DNA of 64,000 nucleotides. Origin: Mikania micrantha (lineage: Eukaryota; Streptophyta; Magnoliopsida; Asterales; Asteraceae). The notes below the pieces were generated by a model. It saw only the letters and a list, made by a program, of their open reading frames with translations, was not told where the DNA came from and did not search any database. Shown here one piece after another: positions 41,135 to 52,320 of this stretch; the stretch's first letter is position 1; every line of letters starts with the position of its first letter. The stretch is from NCBI GenBank assembly GCA_009363875.1, contig CM018690.1, positions 3,212,788 through 3,276,787 on the forward strand, in the 5' to 3' direction. A program made the translations under genes and the position numbers.

Positions 41135-42119
41135 TCCTCATAGGAATGATTTTGGTATCCGTACACTTCACACGACACTAAACCGCACATTACACGAGCA
41201 CTTGATCCAAAACCGTCACCCACGGGTCGTTAGGTCAAACACGATCGACACGGTCAAACACGGTCAACTCGACCCACATAACCACTTAGTGTCGTTGAAC
41301 ACTAACACGGTCCGGTGAGACCCACATACGCAAACACGAACTCATAGTACCTATGTGATATAGGTGACTACTAGCCGGCGAGCTACACTACTCTTTTGAG
41401 CTAACGCATATCTAAACTCAGGTGAGTTTACGGCCCCACTTTTACTCTTTAAACTGTTTTACTGAACTTTTGGGGTGAGAATACTATGCAACTGTTTTAG
41501 ATGTATGACTGGTATGTTGTAAAACTATTTTCGAGTGTAACCTTTATCGCATAAAGCCCTCACTTATCCTTACCGTCAGTTGTATGACAAACGAGTCGTT
41601 ATTACGTAGTACTACTGGGTTTGACTAGCCCCACTCGGCAACAACGTTGACTGGAGGTCATAACGAGTGTAATATCGATGTTGATGTCGGGTTCAGCGAT
41701 GACCCGCGGAGGCAAACGGAAACAGTCGAGTTTCGGTAAGATGAACTGACACACTCCACGGATCGTAGTATCCAACCAAACTTAACATACCCAGTATATG
41801 TCTGTTTACTTTTCAGTCTGTCTAAACCTGTGAACTCACCAACTTTATAGTTGACACTTTTTCGCATGTATTCTCAGGTAACTAATGGAGCTTACGCTAG
41901 GATACACACAAGGACGCATTAAGGAGTCTGATCAGCATGTAGACTCGTGTCCTAGGCGTTGTGTGCATTTGATCTGTTTTAAAAACAATTTAAACATTTG
42001 TAGTGTCTGTTGCAAACAATTTACTTTCCGCTGCAAACATGTGTATTTCTGATGTTTCACTTTTCCGCTGCGTACTTATGAAAACTTGTATTGCTTTACA
42101 AACTGTGTGAATGTGTAAC

Positions 42120-42142
42120 TCATATAGAGTCGTTCTATATGA
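42120..42142 (+). repeat. D LTR1: conserved hairpin near the 3' end
   Basis: TCATATAGA, loop GTCGT and TCTATATGA form a perfect 9+5+9 stem-loop 73 bp from the LTR end. Solo LTR A has the stem with loop GGTGT at 16450-16470. It is repeated in LTR2 and LTR3. Confidence 0.6.
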
Positions 42143-42218
42143 CCAAGAGCTATGATCCTGGCCACGTCACACCCACGTGGACATACACCACGAGTGGGAA
42201 TTTGGGGGTGTGACAGAC

Positions 42219-42230
42219 TGGTATCAGAGC
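42219..42230 (+). other. D copy 1 primer-binding site
   Basis: TGGTATCAGAGC lies 3 bp after LTR1 (complement of tRNA-iMet). Confidence 0.9.
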
Positions 42231-42372
42231 CTTGGTTATAGGGAACTAGGTTTGCATATAGTAAACTTAGACTATAGCCACTGCTCTACATTAGACACTA
42301 CACTAGAACTTGCACACTGATGTTGTTATTATTATTATCGAACTGTTATTTACTAACCTGAGAACTTACAGG

Positions 42373-43131
42373 ATGGCCGATAACAACGGGGATGCTAACA
42401 GGAACCCGGGCAAACGCCCAGCAGTTGACGACCTGACTGAGGAGAGTCGACGCAGGATCGACAGCATCGTGGCTCAGGTAGATGCGGAGATGGAGAGGCG
42501 AGCCCAGATGTTAGCACGGGAACGCTACTGGGGATGGTTGCCTAACCTCCTACGAGAGTGGATAGTAGCAGAGCGGGTGCCTACCCCACGGTACAAGGGC
42601 GATACCTCTGAGCGTCCGCGACTACCGGCACTTGGGATGCCGATGGAGAGAGCCTTCGCGGCTCATGTTGCCGTAACACGGCGGAAGCTTTGGAGAAACG
42701 CCGAGCTATCCGACGAGGTTCGTGTTCTTCGCGAGAAGAACGATCGCCTGGAAAGGCGAAGCGACCGATTGGAGGAGCAGAACGATCGCTTAGAGGAACA
42801 GGTGGAGACATTACGTCTCCAGGTATCACAGCTCATGTCTCAGCATGGCCAGATAGTTGATGTCATGCAGGAGCATGACGGGCGCATTACTGAGAATCGG
42901 ACGGATATAGCCGAGACTCAGGCGATGGTGCAGGCGAGTGACGCCATGCTTAACGCATGGGCGGCACAGTTTATCGAGGAGCCGCCAGCTGAGGATGACG
43001 GACCACAGTTCGAGGCCGACGACCTCGAGGAGGGAGAGTTTGACGAGGATCCCGACGAGGATCCAGAGGAGGATGACGATGATGGGGACGCAGCTAGTGA
43101 CATCACCCATGTCTCCATGGACTCGGATTAG
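42373..43131 (+). CDS. D copy 1 pre-gag ORF: coiled-coil acidic protein
   Basis: The product is 252 aa and the family is not recognised. The N-terminus is polar and basic (MADNNGDANRNPGKRP). A helical region with strong heptads (LREKNDRLERRSDRLEEQ and on, residues about 110-150) should dimerise. The C-terminal 50 residues are very acidic (DEDPDEDPEEDDDDGD). The ATG at 42373 was chosen because TACTAAC and CTTACAG lie immediately upstream, a good branch point and 3' splice site, and because copy 2 keeps the same start. It lies between the PBS and gag, where element B also has an extra ORF, but the two proteins are not obviously related. Copy 2 differs by only a few residues. Confidence 0.65.
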   Translation: MADNNGDANRNPGKRPAVDDLTEESRRRIDSIVAQVDAEMERRAQMLARERYWGWLPNLLREWIVAERVPTPRYKGDTSERPRLPALGMPMERAFAAHVAVTRRKLWRNAELSDEVRVLREKNDRLERRSDRLEEQNDRLEEQVETLRLQVSQLMSQHGQIVDVMQEHDGRITENRTDIAETQAMVQASDAMLNAWAAQFIEEPPAEDDGPQFEADDLEEGEFDEDPDEDPEEDDDDGDAASDITHVSMDSD

Positions 43132-43403
43132 TAGATTTTCTTATTTGGTACTGTCTTTCTTTTATCTCATTTTGGCCTAGACGAGCGGGATGTGCTCGGA
43201 GAACTCGCATTGTACTTTCTTTTCAAATTATTGTACTTCAAGATTGATATTAATGAAAATTATGCTTTATTATTACCTGCTTTATTATTGTGACTACTGT
43301 TAATTGAAATCTCTGTTATGACATCCGACTTGATTTCTGACATGACGACTGACTAACACCCTGACTGATGCTAACTGACATTCTAACCTTTTCATATAGA
43401 ATC

Positions 43404-43583
43404 ATGTCTGGGAGAGGATCTAATGCCCTTCGACTCAAAAGCAAGGCCGAAAAGGCCAGAATATACATGATGGTTGAACGAAAGTTCAACAAGGTGCTTG
43501 CCGAATACGAGGCAAACCGTCACACTAGCGATACTAGTGACACCACTAACGGTACAAACCCCTACCTAACCCCACTAACCTAG
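43404..43583 (+). CDS. D copy 1 gag N-terminal ORF
   Basis: The product is 59 aa, MSGRGSNALRLK and on, ending TPLT and TAG. It sits where the N-terminus of gag should be, but the main gag-pol is in the -1 frame relative to it and has no ATG of its own. CTTTTCATATAG before the ATG resembles a splice acceptor. AAACCCC at 43556-43562 falls in register for a -1 slip in the overlap; an ancestral 1-base indel is as likely. Copy 2 has the same arrangement. Confidence 0.5.
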   Translation: MSGRGSNALRLKSKAEKARIYMMVERKFNKVLAEYEANRHTSDTSDTTNGTNPYLTPLT

Positions 43584-43588
43584 TACAG

Positions 43589-46500
43589 GTGGCTTTAACA
43601 CTAACGCGTTATATCGAACTCCGATACGCAGGACCTCATGGGAGCGTAGCAAAAGGGTGTTCATTCAAAGCCTTCTTGAGCTGCCACCCTCACAAATTCC
43701 AGGGTACAGAAGGAGCGGTTGGACTACTCCGTTGGATCGAGAAACTGGAATCGGTCTTTGCTATGGCCGAATGCTCGGAGGAGAACCGGGTAAAGTATGC
43801 CACCGGGATTCTCGAGGGACCTGCCCTCACCTGGTGGAATACGCATGTCCAAACTCTTGGACTTGAGACTGCCAACACTATTCCTTGGGAGGAGTTCACC
43901 GGGATGCTTCGCGAAGAGTACTGCCCGCGTGACGAGATCAGAAAACTGGAGGAGGAATTTTGGGTGCACAAAATGATGGGTTCGGAAATCGAGAAATACT
44001 GCACTCGATTTCATGAATTGTGCAAGCTGTGTCCGGCAATGGTGACGCCGGGATACAAGAAAATCGAGCAATTCATCAGTGGATTGCCCGAGCAGATCCA
44101 AAGTATGGTGACTACCGCTGATCTTTCCACCATCCAACCACTGATTCGCTTGGCACATAAGTTGACAGACCAGGCAGTAGCTCAAGGGAAACTGCCTAAG
44201 AGGGGTGAACACCTGAAACCCCAGGAAATCAAGCGAAAGTGGGAACCCAGCAATAACCGTACCTTTTCACCCCAACAGCCAACTCAACACCGACCTACAC
44301 CTGCCAAGGTCTTCACTGCCACCCAACCAAACAATCAGGACAAGGGGGGTATCGGGGCAACAACCCCAAATGCAACAACTGCTCATACCACTATCATGGC
44401 CCATGCCGAAGAGTTCGGTGCACCTACTGTGGCAAGAACGGACACCTGGCCAAAGAATGCCGATCAAACCCCAACCCTAACCTCAACAAGGATAATACAT
44501 TGAAGGGGTGCTTCACCTGCGGAAAGCCGGGGCACATGCGCCGAGATTGTCCGCAGAACAAGAATGCAGGTGGCAACCCGGCTAGGGGTCGGGCATTCGT
44601 GATCGGATCCGGTGAAGCTAAAGATGATCCGAACGTCGTCACCGGTACGTTCCTTTTAAATAATGTCTACGCTAGTATATTATTTGATACTGGTGCCGAT
44701 AGGAGTTTTATCTCTAGTGACTTTAGCAAATTGCTTGATATGACACCAACACCACTAGACTATAAGTACACCGTAGAGTTAGCGGACGGCAAACTGATCG
44801 AAACACAACATATCATCAAAGGATGTGTTCTAACACTAGCAGACCATCAACTGGTGATTGACCTGATGCCAGTAACTCTCGGGAGCTTCGACGTGGTGAT
44901 TGGAATGGATTGGCTATCTGCAAACCACGCTGAGATCGTGTGCAACGAGAAGATTGTGCGAATTACACTACCAAGTGGCGAGCAGATCTCAATCCAAGGA
45001 GAACGACGCGGGATACCGCTAAACATTATGTCATGCATGAAGGCAAGCAAATACCTGCAGAAAGGATACACAGCTATTTTGGCTCTGATCTCCGAACAAC
45101 CTAAGAAGGAACGAAAGATCGAGGACATCGATGTTGTTCGCGATTACCCGGAAGTTTTTCCTGACGATCTACCCGGACTACCACCAGCACGACAAGTGGA
45201 GTTTCAGATAGATCTAACACCAGGAGCAGCACCGATAGCCAAGGCACCGTACCGATTGGCCCCTACTGAGATGCAGGAACTATCTAATCAACTGCAAGAG
45301 TTATTAGATAAAGGATTCATCCGACCGAGCTTCTCACCTTGGGGAGCACCGGTCTTGTTCGTAAAGAAGAAAGACGGTTCATTCCGTATGTGTATAGACT
45401 ACCGAGAGCTGAACAAGGTAACAATCAAAAATCGATACCCTCTACCTCGAATAGACGATCTGTTTGACCAGTTACAAGGGTCAAGCTACTATTCGAAGAT
45501 CGATCTAAGATCCGGTTACCATCAACTCAGAATACAGGAGGACGACATACCAAAGACAGCCTTCCGAACGCGATACGGACATTACGAGTTTCTAGTTATG
45601 CCTTTTGGACTGACTAACGCACCGGCAGTATTCATGGATCTCATGAATCGAGTGTGTAAACCGTATCTCGATAAGTTCGTAATCGTATTTATTGATGACA
45701 TCTTGATCTACTCTAAGACTCAGGAAGAACATGCCGATCACTTGAGACGTGTCTTAGAACTGCTGAAGAAGGAACAACTATACGCGAAGTTCTCCAAGTG
45801 TGATTTCTGGATTCGCGAAGTTCAGTTCCTTGGACACGTAGTAAACGCGAAAGGGATACACGTAGACCCAGCCAAGATTGAGGCCATTAAGAACTGGACA
45901 GCACCAAAGACTCCAACTGAGGTGCGACAGTTTCTGGGATTGGCCGGGTACTACAGACGGTTTATCGAGGGATTCTCGAAGATCGCGCAATCATTGACTT
46001 CCCTCACACACAAAGACAAGAAATTCGAATGGGGAGAAAAACAAGACGCTGCTTTCGATCTGTTGAAGCAGAAACTGTGCAGTGCACCAATCTTATCGAT
46101 ACCAGACGGGTGCGAGGATTTTGTGGTGTACTGTGACGCATCAAAGCAAGGACTCGGTTATGTGTTAATGCAACGCGAGAAGGTTATAGCGTATGCATCA
46201 CGACAATTGAAGGTGCACGAAAAGAACTACACAACTCACGATCTAGAGTTGGGAGCCGTAGTGTTCGCACTAAAGATCTGGCGACACTATCTGTACGGCA
46301 CCAAGTGCACAATATTTACTGATCATAAGAGCCTACAGCACATTTTCGACCAAAATGAGCTGAATATGAGGCAACGCAGATGGGTCGAACTGATAGGTGA
46401 TTACGATTGTGCAATCAAATATCATCCCGGTAAAGCCAATGTAGTAGCCGACGCACTAAGCCGGAAGGAAACAACCAAACGCGTACGTGCACTACAACTT

Positions 46501-47964
46501 ACCATTCACTCGGAACTGCCAAATCAGATCCGAGTCGCACAACAAGAAGCTCTGAAAAAGGAAAACCTTACCCTCGAAGCCATGCGGGGGATGGACAAAC
46601 AGATGAAACAGAAGGATGACGGAGCTTACTACCTAATGGATCGAATTTGGATTCCACGCTACGGGGATTTGAGAGAAGTAGTGATGGATGAAGTTCACAA
46701 GAGTCGATACTCAGTACATCCAGGTTCTGACAAGATGTACCACGATCTAAAGGCAACTTATTGGTGGCCTAACATGAAGTCGGAAATCGCAACGTATGTG
46801 AGCAAGTGTCTGACTTGCTCAAAGGTCAAGGTAGAATACCAGAAGCCTTCGGGATTACTCCAACAGCCGGAAATTCCAGTATGGAAGTGGGAACAGATTT
46901 CCATGGATTTTATCACCAAGTTGCCGAAGACAACAAGTGGTTGCGATACCATCTGGGTTATCGTAGACCGACTTACGAAATCGGCACACTTCCTGCCGAT
47001 TAAAGAAACTGATAAGTTGGAAAAGTTAACCCGAATCTACTTGAAGGAAATCGTATCCAGACACGGAGTCCCAATCTCCATAATATCAGACCGGGACAGC
47101 CGTTTCACGGCACATTTTTGGAAGTCCTTACACAAGGCACTCGGGACGAGACTGGATATGAGCACAGCATATCACCCACAAACGGATGGTCAGAGTGAAA
47201 GAACCATCCAGACCTTGGAAGACATGCTTCGAGCATGTGTGATTGACTTCGGTAACAGCTGGGAAACTCACCTACCTTTAGTAGAGTTCTCATATAATAA
47301 CAGCTATCATACCAGCATTGGAGCTGCACCGTTTGAAGCACTTTACGGGCGTAAATGCAGATCACCACTCTGTTGGGCGGAAGTTGGTGAAAGCCAACTG
47401 ACCGGACCCGAACTCGTGCATGAAACAACTGAAAAGATCGTGCAGATACGCAACAGAATGGCAGCAGCTCGGGATCGACAGAAGAGCTATGCCGATAAGA
47501 GGCGCAAACCTTTAGAATTCCAAGTAGGAGACCGCGTACTTCTTAAGGTCTCGCCTTGGAAGGGAGTGATCCGGTTCGGAAAGCGGGGAAAGCTAAACCC
47601 TCGCTATATTGGACCTTTCGAGATCACGAAACGGATAGGCCCAGTGGCCTACGAACTACAGCTACCACAGGAATTGAGTAGTGTACACAACGTGTTTCAC
47701 GTTTCGAATCTCAAGAAATGCCTATCAGATGAAACGCTCGCAATTCCTTTAGAGGAAATTCAGATAGACGAACAACTACACTTCATAGAGGAACCGGTGG
47801 AAATTATGGACCGGGAACTCAAGAAGTTGAAACATAGTAAGATACCCATTGTAAAAGTTCGATGGAACTCACGACGAGGACCGGAATACACCTGGGAACG
47901 TGAGGATCAGATGAAGAAGAAATACCCTCATCTATTCGCCGAACAAACCAACACCGGCACATGA
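43589..47964 (+). pseudogene. gag-pol: D copy 1 gag-pol, frameshifted
   Basis: It has the same polyprotein plan as copy 2, but a G run of seven (copy 2) is six here, at about 44344-44349. This shifts the frame between the gag core and the zinc knuckles. The second ORF (from about 44500) runs uninterrupted through CFTCGKPGHMRRDC, protease DTGADRSF, RT FIDDILIYS, RNase H, integrase and the TWEREDQMKKKYPHLF tail. All pol catalytic motifs look intact, so the lesion is a single base. Capsid and pol cannot be made as one product from this copy. Confidence 0.9.
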
Positions 47965-47967
47965 ACT

Positions 47968-48004
47968 GAATTTCGGGACGAAATTCCTATTAACTGGGGG
48001 ATGA
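47968..48004 (+). other. D copy 1 pre-PPT dyad and polypurine tract
   Basis: GAATTTCG-GGA-CGAAATTC (47968-47986) is followed by CTGGGGGATGA, which abuts LTR2. Confidence 0.7.
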
Positions 48005-50947
48005 TGTGACACCTCGCAATTTCCAGGTCAGCATTTATTTTATTTTAATAATAATGTGTATTATTATTACATACGTGGCACTAGAATATTTGTATTTAGT
48101 GTGACACGTGGCACAACAGACCAAACACACCGATAATTTGATGAATTATCGCACGAAACTTGAACGTGTCTTGAATGACGAACGTTGGTGAACGGATCAA
48201 ACCACAGTACACGAAAACACTGCACTTAGGTTCGGTGAACCTAAATTAGTTAGAACAAGGCCTATGTGTCGAGAAACGATGATCGTATTCGAGAAATACG
48301 AAAGATTCGGTTCAAAACAATGAAATTGGGCCTATTGGGCTCAACCGAGACCCATCGCGGTACGCGATGGACACCCAATTGGGCCTTCGCGATACGCGAA
48401 GCTCGAGCGGGAGAATTTGAATTCTCCGAAAGACGTCGCGGTACGCGGCGACCGATCAACTTCCACCATCGCGGTACGCGGCGTGTTTCGGGAACAGAAT
48501 GATTATTTTATTCATCGCGGTACGCGGGGTTCCTTTTTGTGCAGACTCCGCGGTACGCGACGACCCCTACACGCAAAAATCTTTATAAAACCAATGTTAA
48601 TCATTCTGTTTAACCCTTCACCGATTTCTCTCAACTAAACCCACCATTGTCGACCATCTTAGCTCGGTTACACCCATCTATAGCAGCAAGGAGCCACCCT
48701 TAACCATTTGGAAGCCATTTTCGAAGATCAAGGTCTTGTGGGAGCTCCAAGAACACCCTACCATCTTCGTTCTCTGCATTTGAGTCGATCTCAGCCTCTT
48801 TAGCGCTGTTCCAGAAGCTGCTCAAGCACTATTTCGTGGATTCAAAGCATTGTAAGGTAGTTTCTATGGTTAATCTTGCCTAAAAACTCTAGAAATCACA
48901 CATGCAAGCCATTTAGGCCACATGCATCACCACCACCACCATTGTCACGAATCTTTGATGTTTTGAAGATGTTATTAAAGATGTTTATCACTGATTTGAT
49001 GATTTGGTTATGATCTATGACGATTCTTATTGAAATAAATGGCCATATGTTGTTTTTGTAATGAAATGAGTACTTTTGTGTACATGCATGGATGATCTAA
49101 GTAGTTAACTATGATATTTGATGATGAAATAGTATTACAAGTGTTGTTGATGATGTCCCATATGATTGGAAGTATTGATTGTGGTCAAGAAATGTCAAAA
49201 ATGAGCTAGTTACTATAAATAGTAACTTTATTTGTGCAAGTATGTGATTGGATGAGTTAGTGACCACATGCATGTGTTTGAATCTAAGATTTATGCCTAA
49301 AATAATGTTTAGAAACTATTGTGATGATTATTTGATGCATAAGAATGCTTAAAATGGTCAAAAGGATGATTTTTATAAATGTTACTATAAATAGTAACTT
49401 TTTGTCACAAATTTACAATTTGATAATAAGTATGATAATGTCTTGAGTCTAACATGCTCATTTAGTGATTATACGATGATATTGGAAGGAATATGTTATG
49501 GGGAAACTTGATTTTGTGTTATTTTCATAAGTTACTAAATATAGTAACTTTATATTGCTAAGTTAATGATTCGTCGCATGCTAGGCGGAACAATCATGAT
49601 TAATGGGTTATTTAGGACTAAGATAATGATATTAGACGATGTTGATTGATTAACTTGATGAAATATGCTTATTTTAGAAACTTTCCAAAAATGGAAACTT
49701 TTACGCGCAAACTATGCTAAACCGGCTATGTATAACTATGTGCTATGTGATAACATGCTCATTTAGGATAAATATGCATGTTAGAATAATCGGAATATGA
49801 TCTTATGCATAACTTGCCAAATATGGAAACTTTCCTAAAATAGAAACTTACTATAAATAGTAAGTTTCCTCATAGGAATGATTTTGGTATCCGTACACTT
49901 CACACGACACTAAACCGCACATTACACGAGCACTTGATCCAAAACCGTCACCCACGGGTCGTTAGGTCAAACACGATCGACACGGTCAAACACGGTCAAC
50001 TCGACCCACATAACCACTTAGTGTCGTTGAACACTAACACGGTCCGGTGAGACCCACATACGCAAACACGAACTCATAGTACCTATGTGATATAGGTGAC
50101 TACTAGCCGGCGAGCTACACTACTCTTTTGAGCTAAAGCATATCTAAACTCAGGTGAGTTTACGGCCCCACTTTTACTCTTTAAACTGTTTTACTGAACT
50201 TTTGGGGTGAGAATACTATGCAACTGTTTTAGATGTATGACTGGTATGTTGTAAAACTATTTTCGAGTGTAACCTTTATCGCATAAAGCCCTCACTTATC
50301 CTTACCGTCAGTTGTATGACAAACGAGTCGTTATTACGTAGTACTACTGGGTTTGACTAGCCCCACTCGGCAACAACGTTGACTGGAGGTCATAACGAGT
50401 GTAATATCGATGTTGATGTCGGGTTCAGCGATGACCCGCGGAGGCAAACGGAAACAGTCGAGTTTCGGTAAGATGAACTGACACACTCCACGGATCGTAG
50501 TATCCAACCAAACTTAACATACCCAGTATATGTCTGTTTACTTTTCAGTCTGTCTAAACCTGTGAACTCACCAACTTTATAGTTGACACTTTTTCGCATG
50601 TATTCTCAGGTAACTAATGGAGCTTACGCTAGGATACACACAAGGACGCATTAAGGAGTCTGATCAGCATGTAGACTCGTGTCCTAGGCGTTGTGTGCAT
50701 TTGATCTGTTTTAAAAACAATTTAAACATTTGTAGTGTCTGTTGCAAACAATTTACTTTCCGCTGCAAACATGTGTATTTCTGATGTTTCACTTTTCCGC
50801 TGCGTACTTATGAAAACTTGTATTGCTTTACAAACTGTGTGAATGTGTAACTCATATAGAGTCGTTCTATATGACCAAGAGCTATGATCCTGGCCACGTC
50901 ACACCCACGTGGACATACACCACGAGTGGGAATTTGGGGGTGTGACA
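48005..50947 (+). repeat. D LTR2 (shared middle LTR)
   Basis: It is 2943 bp. It serves as 3' LTR of copy 1 and 5' LTR of copy 2, with PPT and PBS on the proper sides. Putative TATA TTTATAAAA is at 48582-48590 and the intron-like segment at 50154-50609. It shares with LTR3 the states that differ in LTR1. Confidence 0.95.
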
Positions 50948-50950
50948 GAC

Positions 50951-50962
50951 TGGTATCAGAGC
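50951..50962 (+). other. D copy 2 primer-binding site
   Basis: TGGTATCAGAGC lies 3 bp after LTR2. Confidence 0.9.
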
Positions 50963-51104
50963 CTTGGTTATAGGGAACTAGGTTTGCATATAGTAAACTT
51001 AGACTATAGCCACTGCTCTACATTAGACACTACACTAGAACTTGCACACTGATGTTGTTATTATTATTATCGAACTGTTATTTACTAACCTGAGAACTTA
51101 CAGG

Positions 51105-51863
51105 ATGGCCGATAACAACGGGGATGCTAAAAGGAACCCGGGCAAACGCCCAGCAGTTGACGACCTGACTGAGGAGAGTCGACGCAGGATCGACAGCATC
51201 GTGGCTCAGGTAGATGCGGAGATGGAGAGGCGAGCCCAGATGTTAGCACGGGAACGCTACTGGGGATGGTTGCCTAACCTCCTACGAGAGTGGATAGTAG
51301 CAGAGCGGGTGCCTACCCCACGGTACAAGGGCGATACCTCTGAGGGTCCGCGACTACCGGCACTTGGGATGCCGATGGAGAGAGCCTTCGCGGCTCATGT
51401 TGCCGTAACACGGCGGGAGCTTTGGAGAAACGCCGAGCTATCCGACGAGGTTCGTGTTCTTCGCGAGAAGAACGATCGCCTGGAAAGGCGAAGCGACCGA
51501 TTGGAGGAGCAGAACGATCGCTTAGAGGAACAGGTGGAGACATTACGTCTCCAGGTATCACAGCTCATGTCTCAGCATGGCCAGATAGTTGATGTCATGC
51601 AGGAGCATGACGGGCGCATTACTGAGAATCGGACGGATATAGCCGAGACTCAGGCGATGGTGCAGGCGAGTGACGCCATGCTTAACGCATGGGCGGCACA
51701 GTTTATCGAGGAGCCGCCAGCTGAGGATGACGGACCACAGTTCGAGGCCGAGGACCTCGAGGAGGGAGAGTTTGACGAGGATCCCGACGAGGATCCAGAG
51801 GAGGATGACGATGATGGGGACGCAGCTAGTGACATCACCCATGTCTCCATGGACTCGGATTAG
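51105..51863 (+). CDS. D copy 2 pre-gag ORF: coiled-coil acidic protein
   Basis: The 252-aa counterpart of 42373-43131, with a few substitutions (for example Asn to Lys at residue 9, Asp to Glu before the acidic tail) and no break. The TACTAAC and CTTACAG before the ATG are kept. Both copies staying open is weak evidence that the product is used, because the copies are recent duplicates. Confidence 0.65.
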   Translation: MADNNGDAKRNPGKRPAVDDLTEESRRRIDSIVAQVDAEMERRAQMLARERYWGWLPNLLREWIVAERVPTPRYKGDTSEGPRLPALGMPMERAFAAHVAVTRRELWRNAELSDEVRVLREKNDRLERRSDRLEEQNDRLEEQVETLRLQVSQLMSQHGQIVDVMQEHDGRITENRTDIAETQAMVQASDAMLNAWAAQFIEEPPAEDDGPQFEAEDLEEGEFDEDPDEDPEEDDDDGDAASDITHVSMDSD

Positions 51864-52135
51864 TAGATTTTCTTATTTGGTACTGTCTTTCTTTTATCTC
51901 ATTTTGGCCTAGACGAGCGGGATGTGCTCGGAGAACTCGCATTGTACTTTCTTTTCAAATTATTGTACTTCAAGATTGATATTAATGAAAATTATGCTTT
52001 ATTATTACCTGCTTTATTATTGTGACTACTGTTAATTGAAATCTCTGTTATGACATCCGACTTGATTTCTGACATGACGACTGACTAACACCCTGACTGA
52101 TGCTAACTGACATTCTAACCTTTCCGTATAGAATC

Positions 52136-52315
52136 ATGTCTGGGAGAGGATCTAATGCCCTTCGACTCAAACGCAAGGCCGAAAAGGCCAGAATCGACAT
52201 GATGGTTGAACGAAAGTTCAACAAGGTGCTTGCCGAATACGAGGCAAACCGTCACACTAGCGATACTAGTGACACCACTAACGGTACAAACCCCTACCTA
52301 ACCCCACTAACCTAG
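52136..52315 (+). CDS. D copy 2 gag N-terminal ORF
   Basis: The 59-aa counterpart of 43404-43583 ends at the same TAG. The upstream acceptor-like sequence reads CTTTCCGTATAG here. Confidence 0.5.
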   Translation: MSGRGSNALRLKRKAEKARIDMMVERKFNKVLAEYEANRHTSDTSDTTNGTNPYLTPLT

Positions 52316-52320
52316 TACAG

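Larger units (their letters stand above)
39283..42215 (+). repeat. D LTR1
   Basis: It is 2933 bp, running from TGTGACACCTCGC to GGGGGTGTGACA. It lacks 10 bp present in LTR2 and LTR3 (near 41130), which removes one A/T-centred dyad, and the putative TATA reads TTCATAAAA (39860-39868) instead of TTTATAAAA. Intron-like signals lie at 41422-41877. CACGTG is at 42174-42179. Confidence 0.95.
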
